In this document: positions 29,091 through 36,600 of the stretch, in pieces | How positions within the stretch are numbered: the stretch's first letter is position 1 | Layout of the letters: each line of letters starts with the position of its first letter | IMG/VR virus record: IMGVR_UViG_3300036670_000031 | Location: 1 to 40,466 of that record | DNA from: a virus | Length of the DNA stretch: 40,466 bases | Reading direction: 5' to 3' (one strand) | Notes under the pieces: generated by a model | Seen by the model: only the letters and a program-made list of their open reading frames with translations | Databases searched by the model: none | What the model was told of the DNA's origin: nothing | Translations under genes and position numbers: made by a program

Positions 29091-29987
29091 ATGGCAAAGT
29101 TAGATTCACAGACTCCTGCAAGAATTTCAAATCTTGACTATAATGCAATCCGCAACAAAGCGGTTACATTATTAGGTCCTGGTCTTGGTAGTAGAGGCTA
29201 CGGACAAGCAACAAGTAGCTCAGCTGTGACGTCTGGGAATACTATCCTTAAATCTCATTGGGATTTACTTAGATACGATTTAATAAATGTAAAGACACAC
29301 CAGGACGGAATTGAACCTCCTATTGTTACTTTACAACCAGGTGATGTCATTCGATACGGTGCTAGCAACCCAAACACTAACTATGAAACAATTGCTGCTC
29401 AAGCAGATCTAGCAAGATTTAATATCGGAGCTAACCAATTAATTATTTCATCAAAAGCTAATACCTCCTACAGTAGCAGTTGGAGTACGCAAGCATCATG
29501 CACCTTAACAATTGTATTTGGCACAGCAAACGAAGCTAGATATTTTTTTAACAGCGGTGGCAAAATTCAATTTTTTAGCAGCCGATCTGCAGGATCAAGT
29601 ACGCCACAAAACAATGCTTGGACAGAATTATTAGCAGCAGTTGGCACACAAGCGTTCGGTGGCGCCACTCCTAGTCTTGCTAATTTTTATACACTAACAT
29701 CAAGCTACCAACCATTTTATCAACTTGCTCAAAGTACTCCTTATTCTAATAATTTTTGTCAATTAGCTGCATTATGCAATGTTGCTAATAACTCAACTGG
29801 AACAGCTACATCGGTTACTTTTAAAATAACTTGGCAAGATAACTACGCTAATACAGCAGATCTAGTTAATGGAACACTATCAATTGCAATTAGTGAATTA
29901 AAAGCTACCGGAACACTAATACCTAGTGGTTCACCGTTTACAATAACTAGTCCTAGCTATTCACTATCTAGCATTACCGCAAGTTAA
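29091..29987 (+). CDS. Virion structural protein, first copy of a duplicated pair
   Basis: 298 residues, starting one base after fibre 4. It aligns by eye along its whole length with the next gene: a helical start (LDYNAIRNKAVTLLGPGLGS then RGYGQ), a VIRYGASNPNTNYETIAAQA segment, the strand ARYFFNSGGKIQFFSSRS, WTELLAAVG, FKITWQDNYA, and a Ser/Thr-rich C-terminus with LKATGTLIPSG. I recognise the type as a conserved structural protein of marine T4-like phages but not its position in the particle. No membrane segment or signal peptide is seen. Proximity to the fibre genes suggests a tail or fibre-attachment part. Confidence 0.82.
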   Translation: MAKLDSQTPARISNLDYNAIRNKAVTLLGPGLGSRGYGQATSSSAVTSGNTILKSHWDLLRYDLINVKTHQDGIEPPIVTLQPGDVIRYGASNPNTNYETIAAQADLARFNIGANQLIISSKANTSYSSSWSTQASCTLTIVFGTANEARYFFNSGGKIQFFSSRSAGSSTPQNNAWTELLAAVGTQAFGGATPSLANFYTLTSSYQPFYQLAQSTPYSNNFCQLAALCNVANNSTGTATSVTFKITWQDNYANTADLVNGTLSIAISELKATGTLIPSGSPFTITSPSYSLSSITAS

Positions 29988-29991
29988 CATT

Positions 29992-29999
29992 GTTAAATA
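29992..29999 (+). promoter_or_regulatory. Possible weak late-promoter variant (GTTAAATA)
   Basis: GTTAAATA lies in the 32-base gap before the second structural paralogue and ends 20 bases before its ATG. It shares the TAAATA core but neither the A before it nor the 26-base spacing of the better sites. A strong AGAGGAAAG ribosome site follows at 30004-30012. Confidence 0.25.
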
Positions 30000-30019
30000 G
30001 AGTAGAGGAAAGTTAATAC

Positions 30020-30976
30020 ATGGCTGTAAATGATAAAATTAAATTCGCAGATTATAACGATATTAGAAACAAAGTTATCGAGATATTAGGCACAGGATCT
30101 GGTAATTCAGGCTACGGACAACTGATTAAAAGTTCTGCACTTTCACAATCAACTAAAGTAGGAGTAAATGATTGGACGAATTTGTTTTTCGATATATACA
30201 ATGCCTATTATCATCAAACAGGTAGCGCACCGTCTTTAGGATCAATTGCAGAAAACGAAATAGTTCGATACAACGCAGCCAAGCCAAATTTTCAATACGA
30301 TACAATTGCTAATACAATCGTTGCTAACAAATTTAATATTGCAGCAGGTCAAAGTGCAACACGATCTAAAGGCAGTACGAGCACCGCATGGCCTGGACCG
30401 TACGGAAACAGTTGGAATACATTAGCGCAGGCTGTTGTTACTGTAACATTTACTTCGCCGGCACAAGCTAGGTATTTTTTCAATTCAGGCGGCCAGATAA
30501 GATTTAATTCAACTAGGACAGGTGGAACGTCATCTGGACAAAATACAGGCTGGACAAATTTGTTAAACACAGTTAGTTCTATCAACGGTGGTGCAGGTCC
30601 TATATTTGGCGGGAATGCCCCTGGAACTGGTACAGAACCAAACAATGGAACTAACTTTTACCGATTATCTAATACTTACGCAGCATGGTATGCAGCTTCT
30701 GCTTCTAGTCCATACGGCGCAAACACTTTTAGCATATTTGCCAGAAGTCCAAGTGTTGCCGATAATAGCAACGGCACCGCTTCTCAAATTGAACTTTTAG
30801 TCTATTGGCAGGATAACTATGTTGATCCAGGCGCACCTGCACCCGGCGATAGCGTAGACGGAACATTAACCCTTGCAGTTTCTACATTGTATGCTACAGG
30901 AACACTTGTTCCAGCAAGCGCTGGTAGTTTTGTAGTAGAAGATCCTACTGTAACATTGGGTGCAATTAGCGCTTAA
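30020..30976 (+). CDS. Virion structural protein, second copy of a duplicated pair
   Basis: 318 residues, paralogous to the preceding gene. Shared landmarks in the same order are DYNDIRNKVIEILGTGSGNS, GYGQ, IVRYNAAKPNFQYDTIA, ARYFFNSGGQIRFNSTR, WTNLLNTVS, LLVYWQDNYVD and LYATGTLVPA. It differs by a loop insertion around residues ~195-215 (GGNAPGTGTEPNNGTN) and a longer, Pro-rich end loop. The gene has a strong AGAGGAAAG ribosome site and its own short gap, suggesting it can be expressed at a different level from its twin. The function within the virion is not known to me. Confidence 0.82.
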   Translation: MAVNDKIKFADYNDIRNKVIEILGTGSGNSGYGQLIKSSALSQSTKVGVNDWTNLFFDIYNAYYHQTGSAPSLGSIAENEIVRYNAAKPNFQYDTIANTIVANKFNIAAGQSATRSKGSTSTAWPGPYGNSWNTLAQAVVTVTFTSPAQARYFFNSGGQIRFNSTRTGGTSSGQNTGWTNLLNTVSSINGGAGPIFGGNAPGTGTEPNNGTNFYRLSNTYAAWYAASASSPYGANTFSIFARSPSVADNSNGTASQIELLVYWQDNYVDPGAPAPGDSVDGTLTLAVSTLYATGTLVPASAGSFVVEDPTVTLGAISA

Positions 30977-31001
30977 AATATTTCTCTCTAGCAGCATCGC
31001 A

Positions 31002-31009
31002 AATAAATA
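31002..31009 (+). promoter_or_regulatory. Late-promoter-like element AATAAATA heading the modification cassette
   Basis: This AATAAATA lies in the largest gap of the window (59 bases) and ends 26 bases before the ATG at 31036. An AGGAGA ribosome site is at 31026-31031. It is the last such element I see upstream of the coupled genes that run to the window end, so it may drive the whole cassette. Confidence 0.55.
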
Positions 31010-31035
31010 AACTGCTATGTTAATTAGGAGAAACA

Positions 31036-31386
31036 ATGGACGATCAACTCAAACAAGCTCTGGACTTTGCCAATTATCGCCAGACATTTTCAATCCAACG
31101 ACAAACACTTAAAGAAAAAATTGAAGCCAAACTAACTTACGGCGTTAGCGGAGGCATCTTTAAAATTGATAAATCTCTAATTGCCTATGTGCAAATGTTA
31201 GTAGATAGAGGGCGCACTGGAGGCGTGCCGTTAATTGATTCAAACGATAATCCTATTCTTATTACTAATCTCGAAGATTTCCGCGATAAAATCTTAGACA
31301 GATACTATACTACTACTTTTGAGTACTACGATCAATACCAAGAGTTAAAAAAAAGTAGATCAGTAGAAAAATTGTTAGATCTATGA
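31036..31386 (+). CDS. Conserved phage protein of unknown function, first gene of the cassette
   Basis: 116 residues, mostly helical at both ends. The N-terminal part is charged (FANYRQTFSIQRQTLKEKIE). A central segment reads GGIFKIDKSLIAYVQMLVDR then PLIDSNDNPI, and the C-terminal helix has DRYYTTTFEYYDQYQELKKS. I recognise it as a small protein found widely in marine T4-like phages but know no function for it. No catalytic motif or membrane segment is visible. It overlaps the next gene by ATGA, which couples its translation to the glycosyltransferase genes downstream. Confidence 0.82.
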   Translation: MDDQLKQALDFANYRQTFSIQRQTLKEKIEAKLTYGVSGGIFKIDKSLIAYVQMLVDRGRTGGVPLIDSNDNPILITNLEDFRDKILDRYYTTTFEYYDQYQELKKSRSVEKLLDL

Positions 31387-32246
31387 AATGCGGCGCACTA
31401 ATATTTGCACATAATAACAGAGAGGTTGATTACGCTTTACTGTCTGTAATATCTGCAGGGCTAGTTAAAAAGAATTTACAAGTCCCAGTATCTCTAGTTA
31501 GTGATGAATCTACTATTGAGTGGATGAAAACTTCTAACATTTATAGTAGAGCTGTAGAAGTATTTGATCAAATTATCCAAGTAGAAAAACCTGTTACTAA
31601 TAACTATCGCAATCTACATGATGGTACAAGTAAGAAAATCGTGCCTTTTGTAAATTCTAATCGTGCCAGCGCCTACGACCTAACACCGTATGATAGGACA
31701 TTACTGCTTGATAGTGATTTTTTAATATTTTCAGATAGATTAAATGAATATTGGGAAGTAGATGAAGATGTCCTAATAGCAGAATCAATGTTAGATTTTT
31801 ACAGCCAATCACGCATGGGTTATCATGACAAGTATATTTCTGATACTGGAGTACACATGTTTTGGGCTACCACTGTGATGTTTACTAAAAATAAAAACGG
31901 AAAAAGATTTTTTGACCTAGTAAATTTCGTTAGAGAAAACTATCAATACTACGGAGATCTGTTTAGATTTGATACAAAACAATATCGAAATGATATTGCA
32001 TTTAGTGTTGCTAATCACATACTTTTTGGGTTTAAAACTGATAAACGCATTAGCCTGCCAAAGTTATTAACTGCTATTGACAAAGACATATTACACAGCG
32101 TAGACGACTCTGGAAAATTAATTTTTCTAATCAATGCAAATTTAAACGATAAATTTTGCGCAGCAGCAATTAAAGATATCGATGTGCATGTTATGAACAA
32201 AGAAAGCATTGTGAGAAATGCAAAATCTCTATTGAGGTTAATATGA
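31383..32246 (+). CDS. GT-A-like glycosyltransferase, pair A copy 1
   Basis: 287 residues with a nucleotide-sugar transferase layout. It has an N-terminal strand and helix (MKCGALIFAHNNREVDYALL), a substrate-side segment with alternating strands, and YDRTLLLDSDFLIF with a D-S-D motif at residues 110-112, the usual metal and nucleotide-binding position. A later MFWATTVMFTKNKNGKRFFD strand-helix follows. The start overlaps the previous stop (ATGA), as does its own stop with the next gene. It resembles the next gene in overall order, suggesting duplication. Acceptor and donor sugar are unknown. Assignment rests on fold-like features and the DxD motif, not on an identified subfamily. Confidence 0.72.
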   Translation: MKCGALIFAHNNREVDYALLSVISAGLVKKNLQVPVSLVSDESTIEWMKTSNIYSRAVEVFDQIIQVEKPVTNNYRNLHDGTSKKIVPFVNSNRASAYDLTPYDRTLLLDSDFLIFSDRLNEYWEVDEDVLIAESMLDFYSQSRMGYHDKYISDTGVHMFWATTVMFTKNKNGKRFFDLVNFVRENYQYYGDLFRFDTKQYRNDIAFSVANHILFGFKTDKRISLPKLLTAIDKDILHSVDDSGKLIFLINANLNDKFCAAAIKDIDVHVMNKESIVRNAKSLLRLI

Positions 32247-33082
32247 ACTTTGGATATCTAATATTTGTAGCCAAGCACGAAACAGTTGACTATGCTAAAC
32301 TAGCGTATGCATTAGCATTAAGTATTAAGAATACACAAAAAGAAGGGTACGATAAGGTTGCAATAGTAATTGACAATCCTGCCGACCTAGATAGATTTGA
32401 ATCTAAATGGGTATTTGATCACATTATTCCGTGGGATCAAGAAACTTTTTGGAACGGTCGTAGTTGGATGGATAAGCTAACCCCGTTTGAGTACACTGTC
32501 TGTTTAGATGTTGATATGTTGTTTCTAAAAGATTATAGTTACTGGATTGATTATTTCATTGAAAATAATAAGTTATATATTCCAAATAAAAGCTACACAT
32601 ATCGAGGTGAGATAGTAACTAGCGACGACTATCGTAAAACTTTTACCAAAAATAATCTGCCAAATTTATATTCATTCTTTACATTCTTTAAGAAAGATAG
32701 TACACTAGTTAATGAGTTCTTTACTCTTGGACGTTATATTATTAAAAATCCCAAGGAGTTTTCTAACTTGTTTCTTACTGCACTTAAACCAAAAGTAGTA
32801 GGGACAGATGAAGCGTTTGCCCTTAGTGCAAAGATTTTAGGAATAGAAGATATAATTGCCTATGATTTAGAATTTCCTAGGGTAGTGCATCTAAAACCGC
32901 TAGTACAGAATTGGCCATGGCCTGCCGACAGGTGTTCTGATCATGTTGGATTTTATTTTAATAAACAGGGAAAATTAAAAATAGGAAATTATCAGCAGAA
33001 TGATATTGTACACTATGTTGAAAAAGATTTAATTACAACCGAAATGATAAACATCTTAGAGGAACTAGCATGGAAGAAATGA
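32243..33082 (+). CDS. GT-A-like glycosyltransferase, pair A copy 2
   Basis: 279 residues, similar in layout to the previous gene: MNFGYLIFVAKHETVDYAKL at the start, then PFEYTVCLDVDMLFLKDYSY with a D-V-D motif at residues 89-91. Later come a FFTFFKKDSTLVNEFF stretch, TDEAFALSAKILGIEDI (a T-D-E-A segment often seen near the acceptor side of GT-A enzymes) and a C-terminal VHLKPLVQNWPWP. The two genes may add successive sugars or different sugars to one acceptor. It overlaps the previous gene by ATGA and the next by 13 bases. Enzyme activity is inferred. Confidence 0.75.
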   Translation: MNFGYLIFVAKHETVDYAKLAYALALSIKNTQKEGYDKVAIVIDNPADLDRFESKWVFDHIIPWDQETFWNGRSWMDKLTPFEYTVCLDVDMLFLKDYSYWIDYFIENNKLYIPNKSYTYRGEIVTSDDYRKTFTKNNLPNLYSFFTFFKKDSTLVNEFFTLGRYIIKNPKEFSNLFLTALKPKVVGTDEAFALSAKILGIEDIIAYDLEFPRVVHLKPLVQNWPWPADRCSDHVGFYFNKQGKLKIGNYQQNDIVHYVEKDLITTEMINILEELAWKK

Positions 33083-33693
33083 GTGACTTAGAAACATTGA
33101 TGGCAAATATAGAAATGCCTGAAATTAAGTACGTTGCAGTATTTGATCCTGATACTGGGGAAGTAACCAGTGTCGGACCGTCTTATGCGTTTCCTGAAGA
33201 AAAGTTTACCTTAGATCTCGATGACGAAACTGCACTTTCTATAATAGAAGGCAGAACAAAGATACATGCGTGTTTTGTTGACCCTACATCAAATACTCTA
33301 GAGCTAACTGGACGCAGGACAGAGCTTAAAATGGACGATGTGCTGCATAGAATAGTTGATAGTCGATGGAGCAATATAGAAAAACCAGACCTTCACATTA
33401 CATACGATAATAACACTATAGTTTTTCAACTAACGGAAGAATTATATGGAACTTATATTTTAGATAAGAAGTTCCAACCGGTAAAGAAAAGAGAAGTTAG
33501 ATGGGATAGGGACATGCAGCTTCATTTTTTTATAACAGAATACAATGATCCTAATATACTTTATCAGTCTGTTGTTGTAACACTTGCTGATATTATAGCA
33601 AAATCTCATACAGTTGATGTAACAAATTTACCAGTAAAGTTTAGTATATATACTAGGCGTGTTTTTAAAAATTACGTGATTGAAAAATTATGA
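33070..33693 (+). CDS. Unrecognised phage protein between the glycosyltransferase pairs
   Basis: 207 residues with no family I recognise. It is acidic at the start and mostly beta after that: KYVAVFDPDTGEVTSVGPS, IHACFVDPTSNTLELTGRR, LHITYDNNTIVFQLTEE and VRWDRDMQLHFFITEYNDP. The closing segment (PVKFSIYTRRVFKNYVIEKL) is basic. No signal peptide, membrane segment or catalytic motif is seen. The start at 33070 has AGGA six bases upstream. An alternative ATG at 33079 would give an ATGA overlap with the preceding stop, like its neighbours. The beta-rich make-up and the DPDTGEV strand, which recalls DPETGEV in the protein at 19952, would suit a virion component. That is only suggestive. Confidence 0.8.
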   Translation: MEEMSDLETLMANIEMPEIKYVAVFDPDTGEVTSVGPSYAFPEEKFTLDLDDETALSIIEGRTKIHACFVDPTSNTLELTGRRTELKMDDVLHRIVDSRWSNIEKPDLHITYDNNTIVFQLTEELYGTYILDKKFQPVKKREVRWDRDMQLHFFITEYNDPNILYQSVVVTLADIIAKSHTVDVTNLPVKFSIYTRRVFKNYVIEKL

Positions 33694-34571
33694 GAATAGT
33701 TGAATTTGATATTATTTTTCTAAGTTATGATGAGCCTAATGCAGATTTGCATTACGCAGATTTATGCAATAAAGCACCATGGGCTAAACGTGTACATGGA
33801 GTTAAAGGCAGTGACGCTGCTCATAAAGCAGCAGCTGAGTTAAGCGATACTGATTGGTTCATTACAGTTGATGCAGACAATATGGTAGATCCTAAATTCT
33901 TTGATCTAGAACTAGACATGAGCGATCCTAAGATACAAGTCTACGGATGGTGTGCTAGAAATTCTATCAACGGTTTACGTTATGGTAACGGCGGCCTAAA
34001 GATTTGGAAAAAAGAGTTTGTGTTAAACATGCGCACACACGAAGCAGCAGAAAGCGATCGTGCCCAAGTTGATTTTTGTTGGGAAGATGGATACAAGAAC
34101 TTTCCAAAGATCTATAGTGACAGCATTATTACAGGATCGCCTTTTCAAGCGTGGAGAGCAGGGTTTCGTGAAGGTGTTAAAATGACTCTGCTTGACGGCG
34201 AAAAAGTGCCAGCACAAGAAATACAAGAACGTATTTGGTGGCATAATATTCATAGACTGCGTATGTGGTCGACTGTAGGTATGCACGAAGAACACGGTGC
34301 CTATGCAATCCTTGGCACACGTATGGGAACATACATGACTAACTGTACAGATTGGAACTATGTAGATGTTAGAGACTTCGAGCTATTAAAAGATATCTAC
34401 GAAGAAAAAGTTAACCACATCGACGTCGAAGCCGATGCACAAGTGCTAGGTGAAAAGATTAAACAAGAGCTAGGTCTTAAGTGGCCTTGGTTAAATGCAG
34501 AACAGAGTAAGTACACATTAGCGCTTTATGATGAAACAATTAATTTAGGCTTAACTTATTACCGACAATGA
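33690..34571 (+). CDS. GT-A-like glycosyltransferase, pair B copy 1
   Basis: 293 residues. The start FDIIFLSYDEPNADLHYADL is a beta-strand and loop typical of GT2-like enzymes. DWFITVDADNMVDPKFFD gives a D-A-D motif at 61-63 for metal and nucleotide binding. NSINGLRYGNGGLKIWKKEF and SPFQAWRAGFREGVKM follow and are shared with the next gene. The C-terminal third is helical and Trp-rich (WWHNIHRLRMWSTVGMHEEH). It overlaps both neighbours by ATGA. I recognise this type from marine T4-like phages near tail genes. Whether it modifies DNA, virion or cell surface is not visible from the sequence. Confidence 0.7.
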   Translation: MRIVEFDIIFLSYDEPNADLHYADLCNKAPWAKRVHGVKGSDAAHKAAAELSDTDWFITVDADNMVDPKFFDLELDMSDPKIQVYGWCARNSINGLRYGNGGLKIWKKEFVLNMRTHEAAESDRAQVDFCWEDGYKNFPKIYSDSIITGSPFQAWRAGFREGVKMTLLDGEKVPAQEIQERIWWHNIHRLRMWSTVGMHEEHGAYAILGTRMGTYMTNCTDWNYVDVRDFELLKDIYEEKVNHIDVEADAQVLGEKIKQELGLKWPWLNAEQSKYTLALYDETINLGLTYYRQ

Positions 34572-35236
34572 AATACGATATAATCTTCATTAGTTACAGT
34601 GAGCCTAACGCGGACGAAAACTTTAATAAACTAAAGGCAAGATTTCCCTACGCTCAACGAGTTAGCGGAGTTACAGGAATACACCAGGCACACATTGCAG
34701 CAGCTAGGAAAGCCTTTACTAAGATGTTTTGGGTAGTTGACGGCGATGCTGTAATTGTAGACACATTCAACTTTAATTATGTAGTAAGCAAATACGATCT
34801 AGAATGTGTACATGTTTGGCGCAGCCAAAATCCAGTTAATGGACTAGAATACGGATACGGCGGAGTTAAACTACTTCCTAAGAAGTTGACTATGACTATG
34901 GACTTAGCTAGACCTGACATGACAACAAGCATTAGTCCGCTGTTTAAGGCCATGGAAGAGATCAGTAACATTACTGCATTTAACACTGATCCTTTTAACA
35001 GTTGGAAAAGTGCATTTAGAGAATGTTGTAAATTATCTAGTCGCGTTATTGATAGACAAGACGATACTGAAACTCAACAACGATTAGACACCTGGTGTAC
35101 AGTTGGCACAGACATCGATGTACTTGCAGGAGCAATTGCTGGCCGCAAGTACGGTGAAGAAAATAAATTAGATGTAGAAGCATTAAAAAAGATTAACAAT
35201 TTTAAATGGTTAGAGGAACAGTTCTATGGACGATAA
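34568..35236 (+). CDS. GT-A-like glycosyltransferase, pair B copy 2, shortened
   Basis: 222 residues, paralogous to the gene before it: YDIIFISYSEPNADENFNKL, AQRVSGVTGIHQAHIAAARK, VVDGDAVIV with D-G-D at 58-60, NPVNGLEYGYGGVKLLPKKL, DPFNSWKSAFRECCKLSSRV and TWCTVGTDIDVLAGAIAGRK. It is about 70 residues shorter, having lost part of the Trp-rich region and the C-terminal helices, yet the DxD-like motif and the central blocks are kept, so it is probably active or a partner subunit. Its end overlaps the radical SAM gene by 11 bases and supplies that gene's AGGA ribosome site. Confidence 0.68.
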   Translation: MKYDIIFISYSEPNADENFNKLKARFPYAQRVSGVTGIHQAHIAAARKAFTKMFWVVDGDAVIVDTFNFNYVVSKYDLECVHVWRSQNPVNGLEYGYGGVKLLPKKLTMTMDLARPDMTTSISPLFKAMEEISNITAFNTDPFNSWKSAFRECCKLSSRVIDRQDDTETQQRLDTWCTVGTDIDVLAGAIAGRKYGEENKLDVEALKKINNFKWLEEQFYGR

Positions 35237-36593
35237 ACAACGCATACAAAAATTCATTCCCATAATGAAAGAAGTTAGTCCAACTTTCTGTTTGGCCAAA
35301 TGGCATCACACTACTATCTATTTGCAAACGGGAGAAACACACAGTTGCTACCATCCTGCGCCTCACAAAATTCCCTTGGCTGAAATTGCACTAGACCCAA
35401 GCGCATTACATAATACTAAAGAAAAAATTAGTGAACGTGCTGAAATGATTGCAGGCAAAAAGCCTAGTGGTTGCAATTATTGCTGGAACATTGAAGCAAT
35501 GGGGGAGGATTATATTAGCGATCGCAAGGAGCGTAACGCAAGTATCTATACTGAGGAAAGACTCGGAGCTATAAAAGCTAATCCTCTAGCTCCTGTAAAT
35601 CCACAATACATTGAGGTAAGTTTTGGTAATGAATGCAATTTCAAATGCGGATATTGCCATCCTAAGCATAGTAGTGCATACCACAAAGAGATCAAAGATT
35701 TTGGACCGTATGATATGGTTAAAAATCACCGCAATGATATTAACTGGTTCACTGTCTATGAAGAAGATACTAATCCTTACGTAGAAGCATGGTGGAAGTG
35801 GTGGCCCGAGGTTAGTAAGACCTTAACAATATTACGAATTACTGGCGGCGAACCGCTATTACAAAAATCAACTTGGAGACTCTTAGATGAGCTTGATAAT
35901 AATCCTAAACCTAATCTCGAGCTTAATATTAATAGCAACTTCGGAGTTAAGCCAATACTTATCGATCGATTAGTAGAAAAGGTAAATGCTCTCTTAGCTA
36001 AAGGTGCAATTAAAGACTTTAAGATTTTTACTAGCATGGATACATGGGGACCGCAAGCGGAATACATACGCACAGGGCTAGATTTAACTGTTTGGGAAAA
36101 GAACTTAGATACATATCTAACTAAAACCACGTTACCGGTTACATTTATGTGTACCTTTAATATTCTAACAGTAACAAACTTCCAAAGTTTATTAGAAAAG
36201 ATCTTAGAATGGCGTGTTAAGTATAATGGTTTTGATCAGAACAAATGGCAGCGTATACGCTTTGACACTCCGTTCTTAAAAGAGCCATTACAGTACGACA
36301 TGAATTTATTGCCTAAAGATGAGTTTATGCCTTACATGCAAAGACATCTAGACTTCATTCTAGCCAATCTAGACGATAAAAACCGTAGCAAATTCAACGA
36401 CTTAGAGTATGAAAAATTCCTAAGAGTAGTAAAATACATGGAATCAGCTATCTATACCTCAGAAAAACTAAAAGAAGGCAAACGCGACTTCTTTAATTGG
36501 TTTACAGAATACGACCGCAGACGCGGTACTAATTTCTTAGAAACATTTCCAGAATTGGAAAACTTCTATCTTGAGTGTAGACAAACAGAATAA
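35226..36593 (+). CDS. Radical SAM enzyme with N-terminal auxiliary cysteine cluster
   Basis: 455 residues. The radical SAM cluster motif is at 137-144 (CNFKCGYC, C-x3-C-x2-C), preceded by QYIEVSFGNE and followed at ~206 by RITGGEPLL, which contacts S-adenosylmethionine. Four further cysteines, C22, C41, C83 and C86, sit in a Trp-, His- and Gly-containing context (TFCLAKWHH, HSCYHP, SGCNYCWNIE). That context resembles the SPASM/twitch region that binds a second iron-sulfur cluster, but here it comes before the core and not after it. The rest of the barrel and a helical, basic tail (FNWFTEYDRRRGTNFLETFP) fill 210-455. SPASM-type enzymes often modify peptides or proteins. The substrate here is unknown. 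Ribosome site AGGA is 8 bases upstream. Confidence 0.9.
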   Translation: MDDKQRIQKFIPIMKEVSPTFCLAKWHHTTIYLQTGETHSCYHPAPHKIPLAEIALDPSALHNTKEKISERAEMIAGKKPSGCNYCWNIEAMGEDYISDRKERNASIYTEERLGAIKANPLAPVNPQYIEVSFGNECNFKCGYCHPKHSSAYHKEIKDFGPYDMVKNHRNDINWFTVYEEDTNPYVEAWWKWWPEVSKTLTILRITGGEPLLQKSTWRLLDELDNNPKPNLELNINSNFGVKPILIDRLVEKVNALLAKGAIKDFKIFTSMDTWGPQAEYIRTGLDLTVWEKNLDTYLTKTTLPVTFMCTFNILTVTNFQSLLEKILEWRVKYNGFDQNKWQRIRFDTPFLKEPLQYDMNLLPKDEFMPYMQRHLDFILANLDDKNRSKFNDLEYEKFLRVVKYMESAIYTSEKLKEGKRDFFNWFTEYDRRRGTNFLETFPELENFYLECRQTE

Positions 36594-36600
36594 GGACACT

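Noticed and set aside
30977-31035. Possible terminator in the largest gap (AGCAG facing CTGCT)
   Set aside because: The stem is only five base pairs with a long loop and no T-run. The gap is better explained by the AATAAATA element and the AGGAGA ribosome site.
36571-36600. Longer start of the RmlB-like gene
   Set aside because: It adds MSVDKQNKDT before a standard Rossmann start, overlaps the radical SAM gene and lacks a ribosome site. The ATG at 36601 has AAGGAC just upstream.
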